Source: Nocardioides yefusunii
Lineage (GTDB): Bacteria; Actinomycetota; Actinomycetes; Propionibacteriales; Nocardioidaceae
Length of the DNA: 64,000 bases
Direction: 5' to 3'
NCBI RefSeq assembly: GCF_004014875.1
Contig: NZ_CP034929.1
Coordinates: forward strand, 1,488,001 to 1,552,000
The position numbers were made by a program, and so were the translations under genes. Each line of letters opens with the position of its first letter. Position 1 is the first letter of the stretch. The notes beneath the pieces were generated by a model. That model did no database searches. It saw nothing but the letters and a program-made list of their open reading frames with translations, and was not told where the DNA came from. Below, piece by piece: positions 41,851 to 50,597 of this stretch.

Positions 41851-42837
41851 ATGGAACCGATCACCCCCGCCGAACTCGAGCGTGCGGTGGCCGTGACCCG
41901 GAGCGTCGAGGAGGCGTTCACGGCCACCGTGGTGGGCCAGCGCGGGCTCCTGCGCAGCCTGCTCATCACCGTGATGGCGCGCGGGCACCTGCTGATGGAG
42001 TCCGTCCCGGGTCTCGCCAAGACCCTCTCGGCCTCGACGCTCGCTCGGGCCGTGGACGCGTCGTTCTCCCGCATCCAGTGCACCCCCGACCTGCTGCCCT
42101 CCGACATCCTCGGCACCCAGGTCTTCGACCCCGCGACCACCTCGTTCGAGACCCGTCTCGGCCCGGTGCACGCCCACTTCGTGCTGCTCGACGAGATCAA
42201 CCGTTCCTCGGCCAAGACCCAGTCGGCGATGCTCGAGGCGATGCAGGAACGCCAGACCACGATCGGCGGACACACCCATCTGCTGCCGCACCCGTTCCTG
42301 GTGCTCGCCACCCAGAACCCGATCGACGAGGAGGGCACCTACGTCCTCCCGCAGGCGCAGATGGACCGGTTCCTCCTCAAGGAGGTGCTCGACTACCCGA
42401 CGCCGCTGGAGGAGACCGAGATGCTCGGCCGGATCGCCGACGGCACCCTGAGCGCCCCCTCCGGTGGTCCGGTCGCCAGCCTCGACGACGTCGTGTTCCT
42501 CCAGGACGTCACCTCCCGCGTGCACGTCGCGGAATCGGTGCGGCGCTACATCGTCGAGCTGGTCAACGTCACCCGCAACCCGGGTGCGTTCCTGGCCTCG
42601 GAGACGGCCCGCTACGTCGAGCACGGTGCCAGCCCCCGCGCCTCCATCGCGTTCCTGCAGACCGCCCGTGCCGCCGCGGTCCTGGCCGGACGCGACCACG
42701 TCCTGCCCGAGGACGTCGTAGGACTGCGCCACGCGGTGCTGCGCCACCGGCTGTTGCTCACGTTCGAGGCCTCCGCTGCGCGGGTGAGCCCGGACGCCGT
42801 GGTCGACGCCGTCTTCGCCGCCGTCCCCACCCCCTGA
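41851..42837 (+). CDS. moxR: MoxR-family AAA+ ATPase
   Basis: 328 aa. Walker A MESVPGLAKTLSAS, Walker B HFVLLDEINRSSAKTQ, sensor/arginine region LATQNPIDEEGTYVLPQ; the ATPase site looks complete. MoxR proteins remodel or activate partner proteins together with vWA proteins, including metal-cofactor enzymes (NorQ/NorD, CbbQ/CbbO; the CobS/CobT and ChlI/ChlD chelatases are cousins). GAGGAG precedes the ATG 10 nt after the S-component stop, with no room for a promoter, so it appears to be in the B12-riboswitch transcript. Confidence 0.92.
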   Translation: MEPITPAELERAVAVTRSVEEAFTATVVGQRGLLRSLLITVMARGHLLMESVPGLAKTLSASTLARAVDASFSRIQCTPDLLPSDILGTQVFDPATTSFETRLGPVHAHFVLLDEINRSSAKTQSAMLEAMQERQTTIGGHTHLLPHPFLVLATQNPIDEEGTYVLPQAQMDRFLLKEVLDYPTPLEETEMLGRIADGTLSAPSGGPVASLDDVVFLQDVTSRVHVAESVRRYIVELVNVTRNPGAFLASETARYVEHGASPRASIAFLQTARAAAVLAGRDHVLPEDVVGLRHAVLRHRLLLTFEASAARVSPDAVVDAVFAAVPTP

Positions 42838-42840
42838 TCC

Positions 42841-43737
42841 GTGTCCCTGCTGACCCGGGTCAAGACCCGCGCCCAACTCCACGCCCGTCGCCGCGTCACC
42901 GGTCTGCTCGACGGCCAGTACGCCTCGGTGGCAGCCGGACGCAGCCTCGACTTCGCCGACCTGCGTGCCTACGTCCCCGGTGACGACGTCGCCGACGTCG
43001 ACTGGAAGGCCTCGGCCCGCCACGGTGACCTGCTGGTCAAGCGGTACGTCGCCGACCGCAAGCACACGGTGCTGCTGGTGGTCGACACCGGACGCGAGTT
43101 CGCCGGCCTCGCGGCCTGGGGACCTCACGGCGGTGACCCGAAGTCCGAGCTCGCGATCACCGTCGCCGGACTGCTGGGGTGGGTCGCGACCCGACACGGC
43201 GACTACGTGGGACTGGTCTGCGTCACTGCCGAGGGACCGACGGTGACACGACCCAGCACCCGTGAACTCGACCTCGAACGGATGCTGCAGCTCGTCCAGG
43301 CATCCAGCGGACCGGACGCCGCACCACAACGCACCGGCGACCTCCTCGACCACGCTGCTGTGGTGACGAGACGCCGGACGCTGATGGTGCTGGTCCTCGG
43401 CGACGTCACCCCCGACGACGCCTTCGAGTCCCGCCTTCGACGCCTCCTGGCCCAGCACGACCTCCTCGTCGTCACCCTGGGGGACGTCGACCCGACCCTT
43501 CCGGGACGTGCCGGGCACACCGTCGGTGACGTCGGGACCGGAGGGGTGTTCCCGCGCTTCGCTGCCCGTAGTGCCGCGCTGGCCACCGAGGTCGCGGCGG
43601 CTGATGCGGCGCGCGCCGAGGCCCGGACCGCGTTGCTGCTGCGCCTGGCGGTGCCGCACGTGCACGTCACCACTGCTGACGGCGCAGTCCCTGCCGTGAT
43701 CGACCTGATGGAGAGGAGTCGCCGTGGACGTCGTTGA
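42841..43737 (+). CDS. DUF58 family protein
   Basis: 298 aa. FADLRAYVPGDDVADVDWKA is the DUF58 signature, followed by a vWA-like region (VLLVVDTGREFA, MVLVLGDV). DUF58 proteins are the standard partner of MoxR in Bat-type operons and are thought to present substrates to it. Starts with GTG 3 nt after the moxR stop and overlaps the next gene by 14 nt. The MIDAS-like motif is incomplete (DTG instead of DxSxS). Confidence 0.88.
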   Translation: MSLLTRVKTRAQLHARRRVTGLLDGQYASVAAGRSLDFADLRAYVPGDDVADVDWKASARHGDLLVKRYVADRKHTVLLVVDTGREFAGLAAWGPHGGDPKSELAITVAGLLGWVATRHGDYVGLVCVTAEGPTVTRPSTRELDLERMLQLVQASSGPDAAPQRTGDLLDHAAVVTRRRTLMVLVLGDVTPDDAFESRLRRLLAQHDLLVVTLGDVDPTLPGRAGHTVGDVGTGGVFPRFAARSAALATEVAAADAARAEARTALLLRLAVPHVHVTTADGAVPAVIDLMERSRRGRR

Positions 43738-44200
43738 CGTGCTGCGAGCTTCGGGAACTGCCCTCAACCCGCCCGCCGGGTACTCGGCGTGGTGGTGGAT
43801 CACGGTTGCGCTCGCCGTGCTTGCGCTCCTCGCCCTGGGGTGGCGCACCCGGCTCGTGCTGCGTGGCGCGCGTGACTCCGCACCCGCGGGAGGGCTGGAG
43901 AGCCTGCGTGCCCTGACGACGCAGGCCCTGGACGCGATCCGCGACCAGGAACCCGATCCTCGTCGTGCGGTGCAGGAGATGAGTGCGCAGGTACGCCGGT
44001 TCGTGGGAGTGGTCTCCGACGGCGACGCCGACTACACGACGCTGCCCGCCCTGCGGTGTGCCGCTGTCAAGGACCCTCGGCTCGACGCCGTGGTGACCTT
44101 TCTCGAGCACGTGAGGCCCGGTCTCTTCGACGGTCGGAGCCCTCTCGACGTCGATGACGTCCACCGTCGTGCGCGTGAGGTGGTGCAGCGATGGGTGTGA
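43724..44200 (+). CDS. DUF4381-like membrane protein of the MoxR operon
   Basis: 158 aa, one membrane helix near residues 22-40 (SAWWWITVALAVLALLALGW) and a cytosolic helical domain (QALDAIRDQEPDPRRAVQEM) with the pattern of DUF4381, a regular member of MoxR/vWA operons. Start is GTG inside the DUF58 gene; the end overlaps the vWA gene by 10 nt. Confidence 0.72.
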   Translation: MDVVDVLRASGTALNPPAGYSAWWWITVALAVLALLALGWRTRLVLRGARDSAPAGGLESLRALTTQALDAIRDQEPDPRRAVQEMSAQVRRFVGVVSDGDADYTTLPALRCAAVKDPRLDAVVTFLEHVRPGLFDGRSPLDVDDVHRRAREVVQRWV

Positions 44201-45180
44201 GCCTGCTCCAGCCGGCCGTCGGTGCCGGAGTGCTCGTCGTGGCGACACTCGCCGTGGCAGTGGCGTGGTTCGTGCGCCGTTCCTCGGGCGCGAGCGCCGA
44301 CGTGCCCGCCGCCTCCCTCGACCGCGTCCGTGCACTGCCGGGATTCGCGACGCTGGTCCGCGCCGAGACGCGCCACCGCACTGCAGAGGTCGCCTGCCTC
44401 GTGCTCGCTGTGCTCGGGGTGGCACTGCTGAGCGCCCGGTGGGTCGGGATCGACGACGACGCCGAGGAGATGCGCAACCGCGACGTCGTGCTCTGCATGG
44501 ACGTCTCCGGTTCGATGCAGCCGGTGGTCGATGACGTCCTGACCACGTGGACCCGACTCACGCACACGTTGGACGGCGAACGCCTAGCTCTGGTGATGTT
44601 CGACGGCAACGCCGTGACGTCGTTCCCGCTCACCGACGACTACGACTACGTCCGGGCCGCCCTCGAGCGGGCACGCGTCGAACTGGCCGACGGCGACCTG
44701 GCGGGCACGCGGGCCGAGAGGTCCGGTTCGTCATTGATCGGCGACGGCCTCGCGAGCTGCGCCACCCACTTCGACCGCCGCGACGAGAAGCGTTCACGTA
44801 CCGTCGTGCTCGCGACCGACAACCTCGTCTCCGGTGACGCCGTCTACACGCTCGCCCAGGCCACTGACGTGGCGATGGAGAACGGCGTGATGGTGTACGG
44901 CGTCGTCCCCACCGGGAACACTCCCGTCGCGACCGACGAACTGCGCACCGAGACTGCCCGCACCGGCGGCGACGTGCTGGTCCTGGACCCCACCAGCGAC
45001 ACCACCAGCGTGGTGATCGCCGAGGCCGTGACCAGTCAGCAGAAGAGCGTCATCCTCACCGAGGCCCGTCAACGCAGCTACGACCGGGTGGCTCCCGGAG
45101 CACTCCTCGTCGTCGTCGGGCTGCTCGGTGCCTCGCTCACCCGTAGGTCCCCGTCCCACCGAGCAGGAGTGCGCCGATGA
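44191..45180 (+). CDS. vWA-domain membrane protein 1 (BatA-like)
   Basis: 329 aa. Two N-terminal helices (VGAGVLVVATLAVAVAWFV, VACLVLAVLGVALLSARWV), a vWA domain with intact MIDAS DVSGSM at residues 107-112 and ATDNLVSGD later, then a C-terminal helix (GALLVVVGLLGASL). The MIDAS is expected to bind a divalent metal and a partner protein; MoxR is the usual partner ATPase. Same order as BatA/BatB operons. Overlaps both neighbouring genes. Confidence 0.88.
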   Translation: MGVSLLQPAVGAGVLVVATLAVAVAWFVRRSSGASADVPAASLDRVRALPGFATLVRAETRHRTAEVACLVLAVLGVALLSARWVGIDDDAEEMRNRDVVLCMDVSGSMQPVVDDVLTTWTRLTHTLDGERLALVMFDGNAVTSFPLTDDYDYVRAALERARVELADGDLAGTRAERSGSSLIGDGLASCATHFDRRDEKRSRTVVLATDNLVSGDAVYTLAQATDVAMENGVMVYGVVPTGNTPVATDELRTETARTGGDVLVLDPTSDTTSVVIAEAVTSQQKSVILTEARQRSYDRVAPGALLVVVGLLGASLTRRSPSHRAGVRR

Positions 45181-46118
45181 TCCTCAACCCGGAATGGGTG
45201 GTCCTGGCCTTCGCAGCCCCGACGGCCCTGTGGTGCACGGTCGCACTGGCTCGTTCCCTCGCCGGAGTCGAACGCGGTGCGGCATTGTCCCGGCTGTTGG
45301 TGGCCCTCGCCGTCGTCGGGATCGGGTTGCGACCCACCGCCACCGAGCAGGTCGAGGTGCCGGTGCCGAGCACCACCGACCTGGTGGTGCTGCTCGACCG
45401 GACCGCGTCGATGGCGGCGCTCGACGCCGCTGGGGGACGGTCCCGGATCGAGGCCGCCGGCGACGACCTCGCTGCCCTGGTGACGGCCACACGAGGAGCC
45501 GAAGTGACGGTGGTGGTCTTCGACGACGACGCCCGGGTCGCGGTGCCCACCACCACCGACGCGACAGCGGTCGGCTCGTTCCTGCGCTCGGTCGGATGGC
45601 GTCCCTCGGTGAAGGCCACCGGGTCCGACGTCTCCGTCGCCGTCGACCTCACGAGCCAGTTGCTGACCGCGATGCAGGCGGCCGACCCCGATCATGAGCG
45701 CTACCTGGTCTACGCCGGGGACGGTGAACAGACCCAGAGCGCTGCTCCGTCGTCGTTCGCTGAACTTGCCGACCTCGTGGACGGGGCGCTGGTGCTGGGG
45801 TACGGCACCGAGCAGGGCGCGCCGATGCCGGTGGCGCCGGGGGAGACCGAACAGGTCTCCGTGGACGGGGAGGTCCAGCTGTCGAAGATCGACGAGAAGA
45901 ACCTGAACACCATCGCCGCCGACCTCGGTGCGCCGTACCTGCACCGCACCGACGGCGGAGAACTCCCGGAGTTCGCCTCGGCGGAGCACCGCACGCGCAG
46001 CGAACTCGAAGCCGGGGCCGAATACCACTGGTGGATCGCGCTGGGCGCGTTCCCGTTCCTGGTGCACCTGATGGTGCTCGCGGTGCGGGACCTGCGTGAG
46101 GTGCGCCGTGAAGCATGA
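45177..46118 (+). CDS. vWA-domain membrane protein 2 (BatB-like, altered MIDAS)
   Basis: 313 aa. Helices at the N-terminus (WVVLAFAAPTALWCTVALAR, SRLLVALAVVGIGLRP) and C-terminus (WWIALGAFPFLVHLMVLAV) flank a vWA domain. The first MIDAS motif reads DRTASM, where DxSxS would be expected, so the first Ser is Thr: metal binding may be weaker or changed. GDGEQTQSAAPSS is the later loop. ATG overlaps the vWA1 stop by 4 nt. Confidence 0.85.
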   Translation: MILNPEWVVLAFAAPTALWCTVALARSLAGVERGAALSRLLVALAVVGIGLRPTATEQVEVPVPSTTDLVVLLDRTASMAALDAAGGRSRIEAAGDDLAALVTATRGAEVTVVVFDDDARVAVPTTTDATAVGSFLRSVGWRPSVKATGSDVSVAVDLTSQLLTAMQAADPDHERYLVYAGDGEQTQSAAPSSFAELADLVDGALVLGYGTEQGAPMPVAPGETEQVSVDGEVQLSKIDEKNLNTIAADLGAPYLHRTDGGELPEFASAEHRTRSELEAGAEYHWWIALGAFPFLVHLMVLAVRDLREVRREA

Positions 46119-46134
46119 AGGAGCCCACCCCACG

Positions 46135-47115
46135 ATGACGCGACCGAAGACGCGACGGGTGCCGCGCACGGACCTGGACCGCACCGATCCCACCGCCCGG
46201 GGACGACGCCGACGTGCCCGGATCGCAGCCGGCGTCGGCACCGTCGTACTGGGGGTGGTGATCGGGATCGGCACCGTGACGACGGCGTCCAACGCACTGG
46301 GGGAACGTGCCTGGCGTGCCGGCGACCTCGACGCAGCCCAGCGGTGGTACGGCCTCAGTGACCGTTTCGACGTCACCGAACGCTGGGTGGCGCCCTACAA
46401 CCTCGGGATCGTCGCCCACGACCGTGGCCAGTGGCGCCGTGCGGTCGAGGAGTTCGCCCGCGCCGCCGCCGTGGTGCCCGACGAGGCCCGCTGTCGGGTG
46501 CTGGTCAACCAGGCCGTGGCGCTGGAGGCGTGGGGAGACGCGCTGGTAGCCGCGGACCAGCAGGGCGCGGCAGTGCACTACCGCGAAGCCCAAGGAGTGC
46601 TGGCGCGTGCTGAGGGGTGCTCGGCCGAGTCGGAATCAGAGGACGCAGGTGACGAGGCAGCCGAGGAGGCGCCCGAGGACGAGGCGCCGGCTCAGCCCGG
46701 TCAGGAGCAGAGCGACCAGCCTGCCGACGATTCCGGTGAGAAGCAGGAGGAGTCCGGTGACGGTGAGCCCGGTGACGGTGAGCCCGCCGAAGGAGAGGGA
46801 GAGGGGGAGCCGGGCGAGGGTGAACCCGGAGAGGGCGATGACGGCGAGGAACGTGAGAAGGGTGAGGAGTCTGCTGACGGCACGGGCAGCGGGTCCGGGT
46901 CCGAGCAGGAACGCCGTGACGCGGCCAGCGAACGCCTGACCCAGAAGTTGGGGCAGGGGGCCACTCCTGCGTCGCAGCCGAGCGAGAGCACGGCCGAGGA
47001 ACGCGCCGAGGAGATCGCAGGCCGCAACGCACGAGGTCAGCAGGTCCAGCAGGAGGCTCGTGACCAGAGCGCCGTCACCGGACGCCCCCCGCAGCAGTCA
47101 GGACGCACCTGGTGA
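46135..47115 (+). CDS. TPR-like membrane protein with long acidic tail (BatC-like)
   Basis: About 326 aa. Basic N-terminus, one helix (GVGTVVLGVVIGIGTVTTAS), a TPR-like helical domain (residues 60-155: WRAGDLDAAQRWYGLSDRF, APYNLGIVAHDRGQWRRAVE), then about 170 residues rich in Glu, Gly, Pro, Asp and Ser, partly coded by 15-bp repeats. Resembles the TPR protein that ends Bat operons. Start: ATG 46135 with AAGGAG 11 nt upstream, or GTG 46108 overlapping the vWA2 gene. Last gene of the run; no clear terminator in the 98 nt that follow. Confidence 0.8.
   Translation: MTRPKTRRVPRTDLDRTDPTARGRRRRARIAAGVGTVVLGVVIGIGTVTTASNALGERAWRAGDLDAAQRWYGLSDRFDVTERWVAPYNLGIVAHDRGQWRRAVEEFARAAAVVPDEARCRVLVNQAVALEAWGDALVAADQQGAAVHYREAQGVLARAEGCSAESESEDAGDEAAEEAPEDEAPAQPGQEQSDQPADDSGEKQEESGDGEPGDGEPAEGEGEGEPGEGEPGEGDDGEEREKGEESADGTGSGSGSEQERRDAASERLTQKLGQGATPASQPSESTAEERAEEIAGRNARGQQVQQEARDQSAVTGRPPQQSGRTW
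46756..46785 (+). repeat. 15-bp tandem repeat, 2 units
   Basis: GGTGACGGTGAGCCC twice in direct succession, coding Gly-Asp-Gly-Glu-Pro, followed by related degenerate GAG-rich units in the acidic tail. Confidence 0.8.
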
Positions 47116-47213
47116 ACCAGACGGTGCCCGAGTCCCCGCACCTGTGACACATCCGTGAAATCTCCGCACGGTTGAATCCCGCGTGTTGCCCCCACGACCA
47201 CCGAAGGCAGACC

Positions 47214-47957
47214 ATGACGCACCCCCATGTCCTCGTCCTCCACCTGCGCACGGCGCGGCCGCACGACCCCGGTTTCCAGGTTGAGCTCGACGCCCTCAAC
47301 GACGCCACCCTGGCCGTGCTCGACGGGCTCGGTGCCACCGCTGAGCTGCTGGCCACCTCCGAGGTGGGCTCGGACGTCGTGGACGCGGCGTACGCGAGGG
47401 CGGATGCCGTCGTCGTGATGGGTGGCGAGGACGTGCACCCGCGCTTCTACGGTGGGGCGGCGAGCTACCCGGAGCAGGGACACCACGAGGAGGTCTCCGA
47501 CGCAGTGCAGCTCGACGTCGTCCGTCGTTGCTTCGCCGACGCCACCCCCCTGCTGGGGATCTGCCGCGGACACCAGCTCCTCAACGTCGCTGCTGGCGGG
47601 ACGCTGGTGCAGCACCTGCCCACCACGCACCTGCACCGGGCCGGGGGCGTCGACCCGTTCGCCCGCACCGAGGTCACCGTGCACGATGCCGACCTGGCCA
47701 CGGCCGTGGAGGCCGGGCGTGCTGTGCGGTGCACCCACCACCAAGCCGTCGACCGGCTTGGTGCAGGGCTGCGTGTCGCCGCGACCGCTCCCGACGGGGT
47801 GGTCGAGGCGGTCGTCGGCGTGGATCTCCCGGTCACCGGGGTCCAGTGGCACCCCGAGCACCCGGCGGAGGCAGACGTCGCGTTGCGTCGTCTCCTGACC
47901 CGGACCCTCGCCCAGGCCGGGGCCAGCGCCCAGGTCGGGGTCAGCGCAGCGCGGTGA
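47214..47957 (+). CDS. Class I glutamine amidotransferase-like hydrolase (peptidase C26)
   Basis: 247 aa. Nucleophile Cys in LLGICRGHQLLNVAAGG, oxyanion region VVVMGGEDVHPRFYGG and catalytic His/Glu in VQWHPEHP: the gamma-glutamyl hydrolase (PuuD-like) pattern. Likely hydrolyses a gamma-glutamyl compound; which one is unknown. GAAGGCAG precedes ATG 47214. The last 17 nt overlap the 3' end of the convergent HNH nuclease gene. Not clearly part of the riboswitch operon, since 98 nt separate it from the TPR gene. Confidence 0.87.
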   Translation: MTHPHVLVLHLRTARPHDPGFQVELDALNDATLAVLDGLGATAELLATSEVGSDVVDAAYARADAVVVMGGEDVHPRFYGGAASYPEQGHHEEVSDAVQLDVVRRCFADATPLLGICRGHQLLNVAAGGTLVQHLPTTHLHRAGGVDPFARTEVTVHDADLATAVEAGRAVRCTHHQAVDRLGAGLRVAATAPDGVVEAVVGVDLPVTGVQWHPEHPAEADVALRRLLTRTLAQAGASAQVGVSAAR

Positions 47958-48969
47958 CGCCTGCCTCGGGCCTCGGTACGACCGTGACCGGCGCGACCTC
48001 GGTGGCCGCGCAGGCGGTGTGTGAGGTGATCGAGGCCTTCTCGGCCTGGTCGAGCGCCAACGACCAGCGGTACTTCGTGGCGACCCAGTCCGAGAGGTAG
48101 CGGCAGGTGGCCGTGGCCAGGGGCGGCATCCACTCGGCGGGGTCCCGGTCGCTCTTGGAACGGTTGGACGTCGCCGAGACGCCCACCAGGGAACGCGGGT
48201 CACCCTGGTCGTTGGCGTACGCCTCACGGCGGGCGGCGTCCCATGCCCAGGCGCCGGAGTCATGTGCCTCGCTGAGCGGAACCATGTGGTCCAGATCGAC
48301 CTTGCCCGCATCGGTGATCACGGCACCGTCGTAGGCCGAGATCCACTGGCCGCCGGTGAGTGCGCACTTGGTGCCGACGGCGGGGAGGATCGTCGCCTCG
48401 GCCAGCAGCACCTCACGGCGAGTGTCGCAGCCGTCCTTGGGCAGCAGACCGGCGTTCCAGTGCTTGTAGTTCTTGCGGTCGTAGGTGATCTCCCCGTCGT
48501 ACTCGGGAGCCACAGTGAGCGCTTCGGTGAACTCAGCGACGGTGTCGAGGACGCCGTCGTCGGTCCGCACTCCGGCCGGGGCGGGAGTGACGACGGTGAT
48601 GACCAGCTTGGACTTCGTCACCATGCCGGCGGCAGTGCGGGCCGTGTAGACGACCTTGTACTTGCCGGGCTTGGTGGACTTCGCCGGACGCACCTTGAGG
48701 TGTGGAACGCCCTTGACCTTGACCACCTTGAGCTTGATCCGGGCGGTGCCGCTGGCCTTGAGCTTCACCTTGCGGAGCTTCCCCAGACGCAGGTCGTTGG
48801 CCAGGACCGGCACCTTCACGGCTGCGCTGCGCTGCAGCACCTCGATCCGGTCGACCTTCGCCTTGGGCGACTTCGCGGCATGCGCGGGTGTGGTGAAGAG
48901 GGAGAGTGCGAGGAGAGCCGCGGTCAGACCGAGCGCGCCGCGACGGAGCAGGGGGGAAGGGGAAGACAT
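47941..48969 (-). CDS. Secreted HNH endonuclease family protein (DUF1524-like)
   Basis: 342 aa. Signal peptide (GALGLTAALLALSLFTTPAHA), a beta-rich Lys-heavy domain at residues 35-130 (VLANDLRLGKLRKVKLKASG, similar to cadherin-like/Big repeats), then the nuclease domain: DLDHMVPLSEAHDSG and GVSATSNRSKSDRDPAEWMP are the H-N-H catalytic motifs of the DUF1524/GmrSD_C type. Three or four cysteines around it could form disulfides. Exported nucleases of this type are common in actinobacteria; a nutritional or competitive role is possible. 3' end overlaps the convergent peptidase gene. Confidence 0.85.
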   Translation of the reverse strand: MSSPSPLLRRGALGLTAALLALSLFTTPAHAAKSPKAKVDRIEVLQRSAAVKVPVLANDLRLGKLRKVKLKASGTARIKLKVVKVKGVPHLKVRPAKSTKPGKYKVVYTARTAAGMVTKSKLVITVVTPAPAGVRTDDGVLDTVAEFTEALTVAPEYDGEITYDRKNYKHWNAGLLPKDGCDTRREVLLAEATILPAVGTKCALTGGQWISAYDGAVITDAGKVDLDHMVPLSEAHDSGAWAWDAARREAYANDQGDPRSLVGVSATSNRSKSDRDPAEWMPPLATATCRYLSDWVATKYRWSLALDQAEKASITSHTACAATEVAPVTVVPRPEAGVTALR

Positions 48970-49025
48970 ACCGAACCTTGGGGAAGTGAGTGCTACAGCC
49001 CCCGCAGGTTGCCATGACGCCGAAC

Positions 49026-49057
49026 ACGCCGCCGAGCCGGGGTCGGCTCGGCGGCGT
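49026..49057 (-). terminator. Terminator of the PAS protein gene
   Basis: ACGCCGCCGAGCC, loop GGGGTC, GGCTCGGCGGCGT: 13-bp perfect stem starting 9 nt after the stop. Confidence 0.8.
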
Positions 49058-49065
49058 CAGGTGAA

Positions 49066-50421
49066 TCAGCCGGCGACGTTGACGCGCATCGAAGCCAGAT
49101 GACGGTGCAGGGCCGCGTCGTCGAAGGGCAGGATCGCGTCCGTGGATCGCTGGCTCAGTTGGACCAGGCGTTCGGTGCTCAGCCAGGTGCGGGCCACGGC
49201 CGCATCGACGGGTTCGACCTGGTCGGCGAGTGCCGTCGCGGCGTGCCGCAACGTCAACTGCCGCCAGCGACCGATCATCCGACGGAACTCCTCCAACTGG
49301 TCGATGGAGGCGCGGACCAGTGCGGAGACGGCGTGCAGGTCGGAGTTCACCTGACGGACCTGGTGGGCCATGTCGGTGACACAGGCGTCGGCGACATCGA
49401 CCAGCAGCGGCACCGCGCTGAGGGACTCCAGCGGGGCGCGCCCGTCCCACGCCTCGGCGGCGAAGCCCGACGCCATGTCGGTGTAGGTGGCGGCCAGCGC
49501 GATCTGGAAACGCATGTCGTTGATGCTGTGGTGCAGACGCTGGAAGGTCTGCGACAGGTCGCGCAGATCGTCGACGGCTGCGGTCATCGGCGCAGACATC
49601 ACCGCGGCGACGTTGGCGAGCACGGGGGCCCGGTCAGCCACCGAGGCGGAGGCCTGCTGCGCAGCGGTGACGGAGGCTGCCATCTGCTGGGTCAGCGCGA
49701 GCGTGCCCTCGGTGGCCTTCGCGAGTTCGGCCGAGAGTTTCTGGTAGGTCGTCAGGGAACGCACCAGGTCCTCCAGCACCAAGGCGACCTCACGGGTGCC
49801 GTCGAGGATCCGGGCGACCTCGCCGGTCGCATCGGGGCGCTGGTGTGCGGTCAACGTCAGGCTCTGGCGGGTGGTGCGCTCACCCACCAGCGCGGCCTGC
49901 ATGAAGGCGTCGTAATCGGCGAAACCGCGACGCTGGAGTGCGGCGACGATCGCAGCACGTCCGATCTCTGCGACCTGGCGTCGGTTCTTGCCGCCGGTCG
50001 TGGCGTCCCGTTCGATCGCGAGGGCTTCGTCGTAGACCTCGCGGACCAGGGTCAGGCCGGTGGTCATGGGCGCGACCCGCACCGAGAGGAAGCCGTCGTC
50101 CAGCGGGGAGACGACGGCACACACCCAGTACTGGCCACCGTCGGCGGTGAGGTTGCAGACGTAGGTGGCGACGGTGCGGTCGGCCTCGAGGTAGTCCCAC
50201 ATGAGGCGGAAGGCGCCGGCGGGCATCTCGGGGTGGCGCACGATGTTGTGAGGCGCGTCGAGCAGGTGCTCGAGCGGGTACCCCGAGACCCGCGCGAAGA
50301 CCGAGTTGCCCTGGCGGATCACGCCACGACGGTCGGTGGTGGAGAAGAACAGGTCCGTCGGGCCCATGACGGGCTCAGAGCCGGACTGCATGGATCCGGG
50401 CTGGGGGGATGCGTGCTTCAC
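49066..50421 (-). CDS. Aer-like PAS domain protein with helical C-terminal region
   Basis: 451 aa. Residues 20-130 form a PAS domain of the Aer type (VIRQGNSVFARVSGYPLEHL, HNIVRHPEMPAGAF), which in Aer binds FAD and senses redox state. The remaining ~300 residues are helical and Ala/Thr-rich, resembling a chemoreceptor-like coiled coil, yet the conserved receptor hairpin motif for CheA/CheW binding is not visible and there is no membrane segment. GTG at 50421 after AGGAG is used; the frame is open to 50541. No chemotaxis genes nearby. A cytosolic redox sensor of unknown output. Confidence 0.75.
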   Translation of the reverse strand: MKHASPQPGSMQSGSEPVMGPTDLFFSTTDRRGVIRQGNSVFARVSGYPLEHLLDAPHNIVRHPEMPAGAFRLMWDYLEADRTVATYVCNLTADGGQYWVCAVVSPLDDGFLSVRVAPMTTGLTLVREVYDEALAIERDATTGGKNRRQVAEIGRAAIVAALQRRGFADYDAFMQAALVGERTTRQSLTLTAHQRPDATGEVARILDGTREVALVLEDLVRSLTTYQKLSAELAKATEGTLALTQQMAASVTAAQQASASVADRAPVLANVAAVMSAPMTAAVDDLRDLSQTFQRLHHSINDMRFQIALAATYTDMASGFAAEAWDGRAPLESLSAVPLLVDVADACVTDMAHQVRQVNSDLHAVSALVRASIDQLEEFRRMIGRWRQLTLRHAATALADQVEPVDAAVARTWLSTERLVQLSQRSTDAILPFDDAALHRHLASMRVNVAG

Positions 50422-50527
50422 GATGCTCCTGGGGCTCCCGCGGGTCGACGTCCGGGGGAGACGACGATCCACACTCCCGGAAACTTTGGCACGGCGTACC
50501 CGAGGCAGGGGAGGAGTTCCGACAGGT

Positions 50528-50569
50528 GTGGCCCGGCGCACACTCCGCTCAGGAAGGGCGCCGGGCCAC
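50528..50569 (-). terminator. Terminator of the CitE-like lyase gene
   Basis: GTGGCCCGGCGC, 18-nt loop, GCGCCGGGCCAC: 12-bp perfect stem 29 nt after the stop. Confidence 0.75.
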
Positions 50570-50597
50570 TGGCCACGTCAGCGGGTCGTCACACGGT

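Noticed and set aside
41755..43848. 697-codon minus-strand frame opposite moxR and the DUF58 gene
   Set aside because: Shadow of two well-conserved genes with no ribosome site or recognisable domain.
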